Source: Holothuria scabra
Taxonomy: Eukaryota; Echinodermata; Holothuroidea; Aspidochirotida; Holothuriidae
Length of the DNA stretch: 64,000 nt
Direction of reading: 5' to 3'
Assembly: GCA_037179385.1 (NCBI GenBank)
Contig: CM074185.1
Span: forward strand, 53,013,000 to 53,076,999
The notes under the pieces were generated by a model, which was given only the letters and a program-made list of their open reading frames with translations, did not search any database and was not told the origin of the DNA. This document shows, in pieces, positions 13,501 to 28,500 of the stretch; within the stretch, counting starts at the first letter, position 1; every line of letters starts with the position of its first letter. The position numbers and the translations under genes are program-made.

Positions 13501-16500
13501 AGCCGGGCTTGAACAGCAGCCTCCCCTCAGTTTAGTTGCAATATTTAGCAGAAAATGCAAAATTTAGCAGATGTTTTTATATCATACAGTACATCGGTGT
13601 AATTTGATGTCCAGACAGGATATAACAAGAGCAAACACAGTTGGTCATTTGGAGCAGGCATTGATGAAAGCAGTGACACAACAAAAGCTGTAGCAAGGTA
13701 TCGTCAGTGGCGGTTCCTAGAATTAAGATTTCAAGCAGTCTTTTGAAGCTACAGCAAATCCAATCAAAAAATTTCAGTAGGAAATAGATGGAATGTTTCC
13801 TAATCCTAATAAAAGCATCGAACTGATCCCTTGGTTGCAAACTAAGGCCCTTATATCATCATTAAGCAGCTGAAAGATTACAGGAGGGCAGCAGATGGGA
13901 AGCAAAACTTAGTGGTCCACTGCAAGCAATAGACAGAAGCTGGTCCATATGGGTTACCCCAGCACATCATGGTGGAAGGACTCTATATCAGCAAGTCAAG
14001 CACAAGACAAACAGTCTAGGGACGCAGAAGTCCAGGTGGAAAGCGCAAAACGAAAAACCTCCATCGTGTGGGGTACTCTTCCTCACAGACTTGACCTGGG
14101 CATGCAGTGTGATTGAATAAATAATCTGAATATTCCCACTTATCTCACAATCCCCACACAAGAGTAACATAAAGGCAATGTAGGGGAGGGGAAAGCACTC
14201 TCCCGATCTTCCTCCTCCAGGGGAGCAGATGTCTGAGCATCACCACACAGAGGTGCTCTCTTTCTGCTGGTTCCAAACAGACACCGACTGAGCCATCTAC
14301 TTCCCTTAGACCCCAAGGCATTACATGCACAGTAACCAATATCGATTGTTAGCTAGAACAGGTGCAGATGGAGACTCAAAATGTACTGAATTTTTAACAA
14401 AAGTGAAGGGTCCAGTCAGAATTACCTTAAAAATGATTATAAGTAAAGCAATGCAGTCTAATTAACTTTATTGACTTAAATCACCTAGAAAGCACTATGT
14501 GGATGCTGTATCGATGGATGTAATAGGTTGGGGTCAGGAAAATAATTGCAATGGAATATGTCTGCTTCCAGATGGGCAAAATTCTGTGCTTGAAAGAACT
14601 AGAACACAATGTATCATTATCAACCTGGCAATTTAACGTTCAACCATTGGTCCAATTAAAGATGGCACCAAAACACCAGCTGCCCCAGCTCAAGTTTCAC
14701 ACAAGCAGAAAATTACCAGTTCTGGGGCTTTTTGTCACTGTGAATTAAGAAGCAGGCACAAGAGGTTCTGTCAGGGGCAATCGCCAGCCAGTGGGCAGCA
14801 CCCAGTGGAGCCAATCCACCACTGATGACACCTCACAGAAGTGACCAGAAGGCCAGGATAACTGGGGAAAGGAGCAGTGATGATCCAGTAATTGTGATTA
14901 GTGTAAACCTGAGTGAGGACCCAGTGATGGAGGCTGCTGGAAGGGCAGATGTAGCAGTTCAGTTCACTAAGAGAAGAGTCAGACTGATATGAAATAAGGC
15001 AGAACATTCTAGCTCAGGGGAAATTTTGACCTTGAATGTAAGAGTTGTCATCTCCATGAGAAGGAGAAGGTTCGTTGTAGGTGAGGCTACAAGAACTGCA
15101 TTTGCCTCAGAAATTCAAGGCCCCTCCACTCCAGTTTCCCCGAAATTGCAGGGACCTATGGACTCCATTTCTAAGAGAGAAGGAACATGGGGACCAACTG
15201 TCAGATGTGCAGCGAGCAAACAAGCTCTCACTCCAAATGGCTCAGTGGTGCAGAGAACTGAACTTCTTTTTTACTCTCTAAACCTTCACAATGTGGAAAT
15301 CAAGTAGTAGGTGTACACAAAGGTAGATGTTATGTGTGCTATTAGCTGTTGGCTTTGCCAGTTATGTTTCATATTTCAAGTCAGAAAATTGGAATGTTCT
15401 GATTCTTAAGACTTCTATTAGGTTAAGCTTTACCCTGGAAGGAGTGAGTTTTTGCATAAATAAAATTGTTTGTGCCTGTCAATCATTGTCACCTCTAATG
15501 GTGTAACATGTAAGGACAGACCACTTAGAGTAAGCCACCGATTGGTCCTCAGGTAAGGGTGCTTTTACTCACAGTCCATTTACATTTTTGAGTTCTTAAC
15601 TGTGTTTTGCAACTCGTTAAGGGCTTTGTGTAAAATTTTGCAAGGTTATAATGTTAGACTAACTTTTCAGTCTTGGATTTCATTTTTCAGGTGTTTCAGA
15701 TTCTCCGTTCCATTAAAATACAACACCAAGATCCTCATCATGCTGGCCTTGCTCTACTATTCTTAGAAGAAACCCCCCCCATCCATATTTGCTACAATAT
15801 TTAAAGGTAGTGTGAATGTCAGAAAAATGACCCGACTTCACTTGGCAGTTGTGGAGTGATGTTTTCTAAGGAAAAATCTGTTAAAATTATTTTAATATCT
15901 TTTACGGGTCTCAAGATAAACCAAGTCAAAGTTCGAACTTTTCTGAGGAGAGTTGTTGCTCATGCAAAAATAATGATGTGAAGTGTTGTGTAGTGTTGAC
16001 ATTTCTTTTGTTAACCCTACATAAATGATCTCTTATTTACACATCAGCTAGCTTACGGTTTGGTAATTGATACTGATGATTTTCATGGGCACAATTTCCT
16101 TGAAATGAAGATTGTAAAAACAAAAGATAACATTAGCCATATATGGTATGTCCCTCCCATGACATCACAAGATTTGCATATTGAGCTCATATTTACTAAT
16201 GATTAAGTGCAAATCAGAAATTGCCCTGTAAAATGGTCAAATTTTGATGGATTTTAATGGAAATTGTGGCTATTTTCATGGTTTTTAATTCTTTCTATAT
16301 GCAGTACCCAATTTTGTCATTTTCATGTCACACTACCTTTAACTTGCTAAAATAGCAAAGAAATCCAGGAAGTCTGCAGTTTGAATCCTGGCCAGATTAT
16401 ACTGAAAACTTTACAAATGGAACTTACTGCCATTGTGCTTGATTGTCAACACAAGCTATGGAGTAGGGAAAACAAGCCAGTGAACCATAACTGGAAAAAG

Positions 16501-19500
16501 TCTGAGGCCCGTCCAACTTACACTCATTAGTAAGTAGAGACTGAGCTGTAAAACCTCATCTAACTAAATAAACTAACCAAAGAACAGACTTCTAATTTAA
16601 ATTTTAGTTATACGAACATGATTGTTGTCAAACATACATTTCCACACTTTATGGGAAAGCAGAGGATGATGCAAGCTCTTTTTGTCATACCTGTCATTAC
16701 ATTTTGAAGTCTGCATGATAAATAAAAAGTAATCTTTTCGAAACCACAGCTGTATGTAACCCTGTGGTTGATCCTTTGTGTTCATAAAAATAATCTGAAA
16801 AGGCTGATTGCTTTCTATAAATTAGAGCAATACTTTAAATTTGTATAAGACAACTTTCCAAAGCTAAAAAACAGAACAGGTTGATTTGAAAAGAAGCCAA
16901 TAGGGGAAAGAAATGTGTTGGGGGGATGCAATTGTGATTGCACACCATCACTCACCTAAGTAAGATTTTTTCATACCTAGGTGTAGATTAAGAATGGGTA
17001 CACCTTACGATAAATGTATCAAGGTTTAACTCTATACAGCACGCTCACTTCACACTCCACACTAAGTCTATGGGAACCTATTTGCTGTACTGTATGTGCC
17101 TAACGTCACTGAACGTTACCACCAAACGTTACCCAAATAGTCGAAATTTCGACAAAACAATCTGTAAAAACTCACCCAGAACATCCCAGAAGTACTACCG
17201 AGCCACGTTTTGTTCCAAACAGGTTCACGAACCCCGTTTGGAATGGTTTTTTACCCCATTTGTAGCTCATGTTATGAAGATGATCTTGTCACCACGCTGT
17301 TGCATATGACTGTCATACATATGTGTGGAACCAGTTCCGCAAATTTGTTCCAGAATTCGCGGGGTTACTTTTCCTTTAGCTCTCCCTTACAGATAGATGG
17401 CGCTAATCGCATTTTGCTTAGGCTGGCAGAGATCCCAAGCCTGTGCTGAGTTGAATGGGGCAAAGTTTTTACAAATCGACCGTAAAATAAAGGAGATACG
17501 ATTTTTTTCTGAGGGCTGTTTTTGGGGCAATTTTTGATGATTTTCGAAGGATTTTTCAAAAATTAAAAAAAACAAACCCAGACATGCAAAAATCTTTTCA
17601 CTTTTTAGTATCTTGGATCTGTAAACTATTAACATAAAGTAGAGTCGAAGGATTTTCATTTTTTTTTGTGCCCTCACGATTTTTTTGTAAATTTTACGTA
17701 TTTTTCCATTTTTTCGCACTGTTTTTTAGGAGACTCATACAATCGGCAGGATTTTCCCAAAAATTCTTTGGGGACACCACCCAAGAAAATTATTATTATT
17801 AGACAGATCTTTTTTGTTCCCAATCATCTGATACCAAGGGGAAGGCTGTAGGATGTAAGGGGGTTGTTTTATGAATTCTACAAAATGGTAATATTTTTTG
17901 GGGTATGGATCGACCCCCTGTGCTGTATAGATTTAATAAAACAGAATACCTACCACACTCCTTCATTTCCTAAGGAATGTGTGTGATTTGTAGCTTATCT
18001 GGCAAATACTAAACTAAAGGCCTTGGGATGGATCATCACCACTAGCATCACCCTCTCCACCATGGAAAACAGTAAACAAAGTGTCTCTCACCAGTATTGA
18101 TTTTTCTCTTCTTCAGTCTCCTCCCCTTCACTGGATGAAGTTTCTGCACATATTCGGTTCTTACCACTCTTCAGTAGGTATAACAACACTTCATCATTCT
18201 GAGGATTTTCATCAAGGTTGATTAAATTTGGCTGGCAATTCTTTATCTTATCCAAATCAAGTTGTTTCTAAAAAGAAATACAAAACAAAAATCAGGCTGG
18301 ACTTTGTTAATCATAATGTAGTGTGAGGTAGTGAGCAGCCTAATGAGTCATGATTGAACTCTAAAATAGACCTTATGCCTATGATGTCACATGCAAAAAG
18401 AATGCCCTCCTTTAGAGGAATACGAAACCAACATCAACAAATGCAAACAGATGATTGGTCAACAACTCAGGTTATGCCCAAGTCTTCTTCTCAAATGGGG
18501 CTAATTCTACTGCATGCAGCCCATGACTCCATTTATGTTCTACACAAAGTTCAGCGGTCTAAACATGTTTCATTGTTATTCCTCCAAAATGACGCCAGTG
18601 GTGGTGTCAATGCACTAAGGTCTATAGAGTTTGACATCACAGAGCGACATCATAACTGCTTTGTTGGGTTGCAACCCATTGTGGAAATCATAGAAGTGTA
18701 TCACATACACAAAAACACCTAAAATGACGGAGTGCCTTTGGGATTAGCCCCTAACCCCTGCAAAGTATTTTAAGTCAAAAGGGATGGCATTTAATGACAT
18801 ATATACCCTAACTGGTATGATATCCTTTCTCCTTTATTTACAGCTCACATTATGCAAGAAGAATTTAATTTTAAAGCAAAAACCCTCACATTAATTTTTT
18901 ATACACCTCTTATCAGCATCTTATGAATATTAATGAACCTATCTCTGTTGGGGTTTTGTTGCAATATGTACCAATATTGCCTTACTTCTGCCACGGTGTA
19001 CTACCTCAATCCACAGAAAAGCCTACACTGCACATTACATCTCTTGTTTGGCTAATCATATGGTCACCCCTATTTTTAACCATGATGTCATGACCATTCA
19101 CCTCAAGTTCATGTAAAATATTTATCACTACATAACTATTATTTTGCAACTCAGAATGCTACAATGACAAGTATTCCACCAGACTGCCCCCTCCCCCCCC
19201 CCCCCCCAAAAAAAAAGGACAGAATGATTACTGCCAAAGCCCAATCTACATTTGATGCTATCTTTGGTCAAAGTTACAGGTGGGTTAAGAAGGACAAAAG
19301 CTTGCTTCAAGGTCCCTGTAAGCTGCAACCTGTAGGGTTCCAAAGCTTAGGTTATCTATTCATGTCAGTTTGAACATTGCTGCAAAGGTGTCCTCTTCTG
19401 AGTCTTCTCAAATAAGAAACCAATATACTAATTACACTTTTTTATGGAACTGAAAGGGGGTGATTTTACCCTTCACCCTCTTCGGAAGGGGGGGGACAAA

Positions 19501-22500
19501 TCCCCCTTTACCCCTTTGAAGGAAACCCTGAATGATGATCCAAAACTCCTCTCTCTAAAATATTGATATAGAAAATGATAAAACTAAAATCAGAAAAGGA
19601 GCAAAGATTATTCATTTTACCTTCTATCCTCAACTTGTACTTACATTGTAACTGCCTTTAGTAATCAGTCTCAACCTCTCAATTTCTGCCCGCAACTCTG
19701 TTGATGAAAAAACATGTAATTTGGTCATAAGATCAACAGCTATAATAAACTGTCTACAAGCATATTTTATGTCTTTTACTCCTACAGGCTTTGGGGAAAA
19801 AAAACTAGTCAATTTTGAATATAATGGTAGCGGTGCAGGTATATTACACATTTGTCAAAACTCGTTCCCCATCATGCAATTACAATTTGAGAAACGTATC
19901 CACACTTGGCACAACAGGTCAACCTCATCAATCACTACATATCTCCATGTGGTACTTATACAGTTAAATGTTGAACCTTAATGGGCACTATTTCCATCTA
20001 CTTAATGCACACCTTATGTATTCTCCTAGGACTCATCCCCCAAGAGGGCAACCAGTGTAACCCTCGATGAGAATACCCTAGGACCATCCTTGAGCAGAAC
20101 TTTAATGTAATAGTGACCACTTCTGGTTCAATGACATATCACAGACAGTTCCATAATGTCATTATTAATCTCTTCGAGAGAAAAAAGTTTTTGCAACACA
20201 AAACATGGGTAGGTGGGAAAGAAGGTTAATCTTGCAGGAATAGCTATAAGATTGTATTAACCCTGCAGTTCTGGCCTCGTGAATTGCCTGGCAAAATTAT
20301 GCATTTCAAGGGCCAATGGCCATAACATGCCCCAAAAATCCAACAGCACTTGTCTACATGACTGAGGGCATTGCCATTATTCATTGCTGTGGTTGAATTT
20401 TCTTGTAGCAACTCGCAGTTTTGAGCTCTATGTGACAACATAAAGGTGTCAAAGTCTCACTCTCAGACTGTATCTGAAAGGCTACAATGTGCACAACAGG
20501 GTAATATGATTTATTCTTCCCATATAAGAAATTTTCAGTTGTTATACCTTTGCCAGGTGACAGTGGTACTGCACATACTTTGTCTTCATTTTGTCAAGTT
20601 TTCACTAGTCAAGACTTCATCCCCAACCTCCACCAAATCCTGGCTCTAAAATCACATAATGACACCTTTCCATCACTTGCCCATTACAATGACCCATTAT
20701 CTCACAAATATTTTAAAATTAACTGTTATCACTCACAGTTAGTCAACAATGTGCATACAAACATTCTATACTCACCTCTGACAAGCCTGGCATTAGGATC
20801 CTCATTGACTTTGGGGATGTTAATAATGGACTCTGCCTGCTTGGCATACCTTAATGTACTCATTGTTTCTTCAATGTTTGTACTTGCTGGACCTATAGTA
20901 GCAATCATTGCAGTCTTACTGTTTCCACCGAGGCTTTCCTTCAACAACCTACAAAAGTATGAAAATATTTAAGTCAAGTACTGATATTTGTTTAAGGCAT
21001 ATGTAGAAGAGTTTATCAATAGTTCAGATTGTCACTAGTACAATACAAAAGGCCTTACATGCTGTGGCAAATAGCTTTTCATGGAGCAGAATCTGCCATG
21101 TGTGCAACAACAGAAGACCATGGTTATTATTTTAAAAGAATAGTCCAGAACCAAATTTGTGTTTGATATGTTAAAGAGGAACATATTCTATGCATTCTTA
21201 TAAAAGTTTCATTTATTTCCCATGTTCCGTTCTCAAGATATTAGCAATTAAAGGTAGTGTGACACCAAAATCACAAAGTCTGGTATTTGATGTAAAAAGC
21301 ATTAAAAACCAAGAAAATTGCCGCAATTCCCATCAAAATCGGTTAAAAATTGGCCTTTTTACAGGTTTATTTCTGATTTGCACTTAATCATGCATAAATA
21401 TGAGCTCAATATGTAAATCTTGTGATGTCATGGGAGGGACATACCATATATGGCTAGTGTTATCCTTTGTTTTGCAATCTTCATTTCAAGGGCAGTTGTA
21501 ACATAAGTGTTTCCTGAAGGGTTTATTTTGAAAGTTGAAATTGTTTCCTTGAAAGTCATCAGTATCAATCACCAAACTATAAACTATTTGATGAGTAATT
21601 AAGAGATAATTAATGTAGGGTTAACAAAAGAAATGTCAACACTGTGCAACACTCAACATCACCATTTTTGCATAACCAACAAGTTTCTTCAGAAACATTC
21701 AAACTTTGAAGATGTATATCTTGAGAACGGTTAAAGATATTGACATAATTCCAACGGATTCTTCCTTAGGAGACCTTGCTCCTTAACTACCAAGTAAATT
21801 CAGGGCCTTTTGCTGACATGTCACACTACCTTTAAAGCGGACACATTTTCAATGAAAAGTGGACTTGAAACAAGCAGGTAAGATGTCATGGATTCACATT
21901 GTTGGTCAATGTTTTGTTTTTCTTTAACCTTTCTTCCTGTTAGCTGGACCTTGAATTGATTAGGGATGTTATCTTGCCCCTAAGGCACATGAAGTTCTAA
22001 AAACCCCATTGCTCAGGATGCACCAATGGTATTTACATATTAAAGTTATATTGCACAAAATTGGTGGTAAATTATAAATAAATACAAACCATTGGCCGAT
22101 AATGTGAAGCCATGACATCATGCCTGTTTGCTCCTAGTTCAATTTGCCACATTCAATCACTAATATCTCGTGAACCGAACATGGGAATAATATAACTTTC
22201 ACCAGAATGCTTAGAATATGTTCCTCTTTAACATATCAAACATAAATTTGGCTTTGGACTATTCTTTTAACAGTAGGTGTCAACAAACAAGATGAAACTA
22301 CACACAGGACTATCTAATATGTATTTATCACAGTAATGCTGCATGTCTGGTATTGTTTGTAAATACTAATGCAATGCTCGAGAATGTTGAATTCCCCAAG
22401 AATGTACACAAATGTTATTGAATCCCACTGTAGTCTGCACTGTAGGAATGCATTGAGTTGATATAAATAACAAGTGTGCTGAAAGACACTACCAAATAGA

Positions 22501-25500
22501 AAAACTAATAACTGACATAATTAGTCAAAAGTTCAGAATTTATGAGTTTAGTAAAAAGTTTAAAGTTTCAAATTGGTTTGTATTCTGGCTTGCAAATTTT
22601 TGTGCATAATGAGAAAAAGTGTGTGGTAAATTTTGAGAAACCGAAATGAATTTTTATCAATTTGTTCAGTAAAAAATCATTTGTATGTAGGAAATTTAAA
22701 CTGTCTTAGATTGACCATGCAAAGAAATCTTTTACAGGTTCGGAAAAATTTGGAGAAACTTACACAATCCATCTGAATGTGCTGCCTTAAGTGGACAAGG
22801 TGCAACTTATTACTTATCATTCCTCATTTACACAGAATAAAAACAGGTTAAAGAAAGTCTGTTTAAATGGCTAATTTAAATGATTATCCTTCTATCGATA
22901 ATCAAGCCATTTAAATCTGGGACAGAGCAAAGAGAAAGAATTTTTCTTTGAGAAGAAATGATAGAAAATGATGGTAGAAATTACAAACCATGTCAGAACA
23001 CTTTCTCTGTAAGGAATGAACACCTTCTTCTTTGGGTTTAGAGATTTGTCAGACAAATTTGAAATCACTTTTCCTAACGTCATTAGAGATTTGTTGATAT
23101 TGGCTCCCTCCTGAAAGAAATATATAAATTGGTTTCAACCTTCGAGTTCATTCATAACACAAGAGACCTCTTAAACTGAATTGTGGAAGGAGAACACCAA
23201 AATGCATTGACAATTTTTTCAGACAATACTACAGTAAGGTAGAGTTGCAAACAGTCACAAAATGTTGCATTTGAATCATTTACTACTTCTAATGTGACTC
23301 CAGTTGAGTAAAGCGACTGAAGTCCTTAATTGTATTATTTCTGTGAAGAAAGTTATGATGCAATTTCATTTGAATTTCCATTTGAAAGTTAATGACTTGG
23401 GTCATAACTAATAACAATCTGCATTTTAGGCAGTTTGTTTTTCATGCACATTATGATGCTTCCTAAAAATACAATTCATGCAATTTCCATTTTAAATGTA
23501 ACTTTGGAAGAGACCAAAAAATGGCCAATGTACTTGATGACCACCTATGCATATTAATGTGAAGAAGATGGACTATTGGTTAAGGTGTCTGACTAGTGGA
23601 CCCAGGGTTGCTCATTTAATTCCTGCTGTTCATTATAATTGTGTCTCTGGGCAAGATGCTCTCCATACACCTCCACCCAGGGATTAAGGAAAGACACAGG
23701 TCTTGATTTTTAGAATAATTTATGGTTGTTCTTTGGACATTTCACTATTATAAGTTGTCCTGAAGGAAATTTGGTTGTCCCAAACATTTTGCACATAATT
23801 ACAAAGCATAAATGTGTTCATGTATTTTTGGTCTTGAAGAATGAAAAGATGCAATGTTTGAGAGACTAAAACACTTGAAGTCTGAAGTATTGTATGATAC
23901 AAAAAATTGAAAGAGTTGATCAGTCAGCAGTACATTTCTTCAATCAGATAAAAGAAAGCTACATTCTGATTCATTCACAGAGAAAGTGGTTGTCCATTGA
24001 ACAACCAACTTTTAACTTTTAGTTGTCCATATGGAATTTCAGTTGTCTAGGACAGTTGGACAACAACGAAAATCAAGCACTGTAGAACCCAATAGGAAGC
24101 TTATCATGATGCATGGCATATATGTGATTCAAACTACAAGTAGTGTCACTGGGACAGACCATCATAGAGCAGGGGTAATATTGGTACAGAATTTTGCAGA
24201 CAAAAAAGTTTTAAGATATGCACAACTTGTTAATAAAGAATAGTCAGTCCCTAGCTAATACACACAAGATATACATACCAATGATAACTTTCCCCTTGTA
24301 AAACACCTCTGTGATTAATGAGAAACATTTTATGCTTCAAATAAACACTTTACTCCTGTACCATTAGAGCAGCTGGTTCAAAGAAAAAAAACACCTTGGC
24401 AATCCTCTACAAAGGGTTATGCTACAGTACATCTACATTTGAGTCAATAGGAATGTAGCAAATTATTGATCAAAATAAGATTCATTTTACTCATTACCAA
24501 ACACGGACCTGGGTTTTGGAATTAATGAGCATATTAAGTGATGTGGTCAAAAAAATGTCAGCCCCCCCCCCTTCACCTTCTGGGGCCCATTCCACAAAGA
24601 CTTACGCACAATCTTAAGTTTGATTCCCCATACTTAAGTCAACAGTAAATCATACTAAAGATTGTGCGGAACTCTTTGTGGAACGGGCCCCTGGTGAGTT
24701 AAATAAGAGTAAATAGAATACCTTTAGCCTATCTCCACTAGTCTGTGCAGCTGAGCTTCTCTCACTCCCAGCTAAATCAATGAGATTGATTTTACTTGAT
24801 ACACTGTTGATGTGTTCTCCATCTTCAAAAAACTCACTCTACAAAAAAATATCACAAGAAATGATTATAAAAGCATAGCGGACTACACACACACCAAAGA
24901 AAATTTTATTAAAATCATGCAAGGAAAGAAGAAAACTTTCAAACCAGATGGACTCCCAAAAACACTTTGAATTGGGAATCTACGCGCCACGATATTTATC
25001 TTCTATTCACATATGTAATCTCAACTTACCTACAACTAACCATGGTAAACCACTTCCCAATAAGGAGCAAAGCCACCCTGGATCATCCTCTTCTCACGAT
25101 GTGAATAGGAGGTAAGTAGAAGGGCGATGTAGATTGTAACTTCTCCTTAGGTTTCAAAGACTCTCATGAAAGTTAGATCAAGATGAGCTGCTAATTGGTA
25201 TGATGGAAAACTTAAAGGGAATATTTTTGTTTTGGGGGATGAATTTAGTCAATGTCATTTGGTACTAAATAAGGTGATTTCCTGTTTCTCTTTGGACTAG
25301 TTTAGTAAAGATAGGGAAAACACTAGAATCAGCTGCCCTTACAAATGAAGGTGATACATGCAGAGCTGCCAACCTTGTCAAACCAAAAAAAAGGAACTCA
25401 AATGACAAAAAAACCCAGAATTTACAGCAAAAAAAACAGAATCTTACAAAACAAAACTAACAACCTTGTACAAAAACTGCACAGCACAAGATTTTTTGAC

Positions 25501-28500
25501 AAGTTGTGCAATCTGTCCAAGGTCACAATAATGGGGTCTGGGAAAGCTGAGTTCACTCCAATTGTACAGGAATGCAAGTAGAAGTGCAAACTGCAAATAA
25601 CTATGTATGGTAAATGAGCCTGTAATTCAAAATTTTGAAGAAAAAAACAGAATTTGACCAGAAAAAGCAGAATGCTATATTTTTCTCCCAAAAAGCAGAA
25701 TTATTCTGACAAAAACAGAATGGTTGGCAGTTCTGTACATGTTATTTGCAATTATTCCTGTATCAGTTTCAATACCTTTGACTTTGTCAAAACTATCATA
25801 AAGACGGAATGAGAGCGGCTTGATGCATCATTCATCCCAGTAGCAGCTGTTGCCCTCTGTTTGTTCCCTGCTCGGATCCAACGACTGATGTCTGAGAAGG
25901 TGTGTACAGGGTATCTGGTGTTAAAGAAAGGAAGAAGTCTATTCATTATGGTCTATATTTTACATCTTTCTGAAAATACTAACTTCTCCAAGAATTCAGT
26001 TAGTTAGTTAGTTAGTTAGATGGGATTTAACGACACACCAACACGAATGTGTTATATAGTATTAAAGTTTAAATTCATTCTCAAGTATGGTTCAAGTTTA
26101 AATTTGGTTTCCCTTTAGTCGCCTTGTACAACTGGCAGGAAGTACTGTGGGCAAATTCTACAAACCCCATCCCACCCCAAAGGGGGGACTTCTCCAACAA
26201 ACTTTCTGCAAATTATGTTTCATGATTTTATATCACTTTTGAATAACTTTCAATGTAAAATATACTTTAAATTCCTTTAGGTGAAAAAATTATTAACTAG
26301 TATTGCACTTCCGTTTTCTCCTTTGCTATTTATACAAACAATCGTAAAAAATTACATATGCAAATTTTGGTTCGACAGTTCAGTTCTTGGAAATAAACTG
26401 TTAAACTCTTAATGTAATTTTAAATACATCACAGCCAGGGTCTTTGCAAGTCAAGAGCAACTGGAGCACCCACTTCCAGATCAGTAACCTGAAAGAATTT
26501 GCATTTTGCTGCTTGGCACTGACACATAATTGAATAAAAGTTGGATAAGCTCTAAGTACACATAAATCTGAAATTGTAAAAGAAAAAAATGATATCTGAA
26601 GTGATTTGGTTCCATAGTATTCAATCCCAAAATGGCAACAAGACTTCAGAGATGACTCCAAAGAGTATTCCATTTGGAAAATCGAAATTTGTGACACACG
26701 ACGTGAAGGAAGTGGTTTTAAGAACAAAATACGAGAGGATTTGCTTTATTTTTGTACAAAAAGAAAAGCAAACATGTCATACTCACACAGATAAGCCTTC
26801 CACATATGGACCAAGAGATGGGTGTTCTCTAACACGTAGCTGAAGGAAATAACAAAAATATTTTTATTAAATGACATTGCATGAATAATTCCAAAGAGAA
26901 AATATCCTGCATGTTCAGCTTTTATTCAGATCTTCTTTCCCTGAACTAAAACAAAAAACACGATTACTTCATATCAGTTCTGAAATTTTAAGCAAAACTA
27001 TGCATTTCAAAGCATACTCATATTAATCGCATATTAATTAGGTCACATTCTATAAAGACCTTTAACAATCACATTACTATTACTAATTTTTGAAGGCTAA
27101 AATATATTACAAACTTAAGTCACTTTTTTCCTCAACTCTTTCATACTCACTGTTGCTTTCTTTTGATCCTTTTCATTGGTGTCTGCCAAAAGGTCATGAA
27201 TCTTCTCGTTGTAAATTTCAAAAAAACTCACTTCGACCATAAACTTGACCTTTAAAGAACAAGAAAATCAAATGAGTGTAGTGTAGTGGTAACAAATTTG
27301 ACATACTGATTTTAAAAAGTGCACAGACAGCTATACATCTGTAAAGACATCATATCAAGGTACGCATTGTGATTGTGAATACTTTGAAAACAACAAAATA
27401 CATCATTACTGTATTTTAATTAACACACAGTTTGATGATTTGAGGGTGTGTAAAGTAGCTTCACCCCACAGTGTTTTCCAGCGTATACAAAACAAGGAGG
27501 ATAGTGATTATGGGAGGAGATATTGAGAGGGGAAAGATTTTAGGAGTGGCTTGTCCCCCCCCTCTGAACATTTTGAGATTCAATACCATGGATGACATCA
27601 AATGAAGCTACTCAACTGGTCATATTTGGTCTTTGTTTTAAAAATACTGATACAGCATTAGAAACGTCATTTAATTCCCAACAAATATCAAAAGAACAAA
27701 TTTGAGGGTGTGTTATATGAAGGGACAAATACATTTTTTTCAAGGGTGGCAACTATTTTTGGGTGGCCAACATTTTCTGTCCAAGCCCCTCTTAAACACC
27801 CTATGAAGAATCCTGCCCAAAGAATATTCCCTTCTTCTGCATTCACAATTGATGACTGCATGTTTTTTGACAATTGACTACTAGGCATAAGGCAATTATT
27901 TCTACCTGTACACTGTATCTAACTAGTTAAAGAGTGGCATGACTGTATTATCTAACTAACTCACTGTCTAAAGGTTTCGTTGCGTTAGATGGAATTTCAC
28001 AGCCCAGTTTCTAACCAATTGGTTTAAGTCTGGGCAGCCACTGCCTTTTTTCCAGTTGCAGCTCACTAACTTGTTTTCCCTACTCTATTGATTATTCTAA
28101 GCACAAAGCACAATGGTATGTTGACATGCCAGTAATTTTCCTTAATTTTCCAAGGCGGGTGAAGCTCTTGGAATTATGAATATATCTTTTACCCTTCTTC
28201 AAAATTTCAATGTTTCTGGAGCAACTTGTTTGCTAAATAAGAAAATAATGATGCAGGTATTGATGTGGTGGCACAATGTTTATATTTCATTTGTTAAACC
28301 TATGATATCTTTAAATTACCCATCAATTGGTCTATAGATACTGATGGATGTCTGTAAAGGGCACCATGGGTGGAAAAAGGTTGGGAAGCTGGGAGGCTCC
28401 TTCCCTGGAAATTTTTGCCATCTGGAGGGAAATTTCCCATTTCTGTACATGAAAACATGGGGGGAATTGTTGGAAATTTAACTCCCTTCCAGTGAAATAA

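Larger units (their letters stand above)
13226..18091 (-). other. intron 12 of the KIF14-like gene
   Basis: A 4.9-kb intron within the FHA-coding region. It holds one MITE (15800-16342) and otherwise no recognisable coding sequence. It is the most likely place for a missed FHA exon, but I found none. Confidence 0.5.

Noticed and set aside
16597..16785. 62-codon minus-strand frame as the missing FHA exon
   Set aside because: Its translation has no FHA-like residues and no splice sites in the phase needed between exons 12 and 13.
18354..18722. 122-codon plus-strand open frame in intron 11
   Set aside because: Composition unlike a conserved protein, no recognisable motif, and located inside the kinesin gene.
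20550..20972. 140-codon plus-strand open frame
   Set aside because: It overlaps kinesin exon 10 in antisense and shows no independent conserved pattern.
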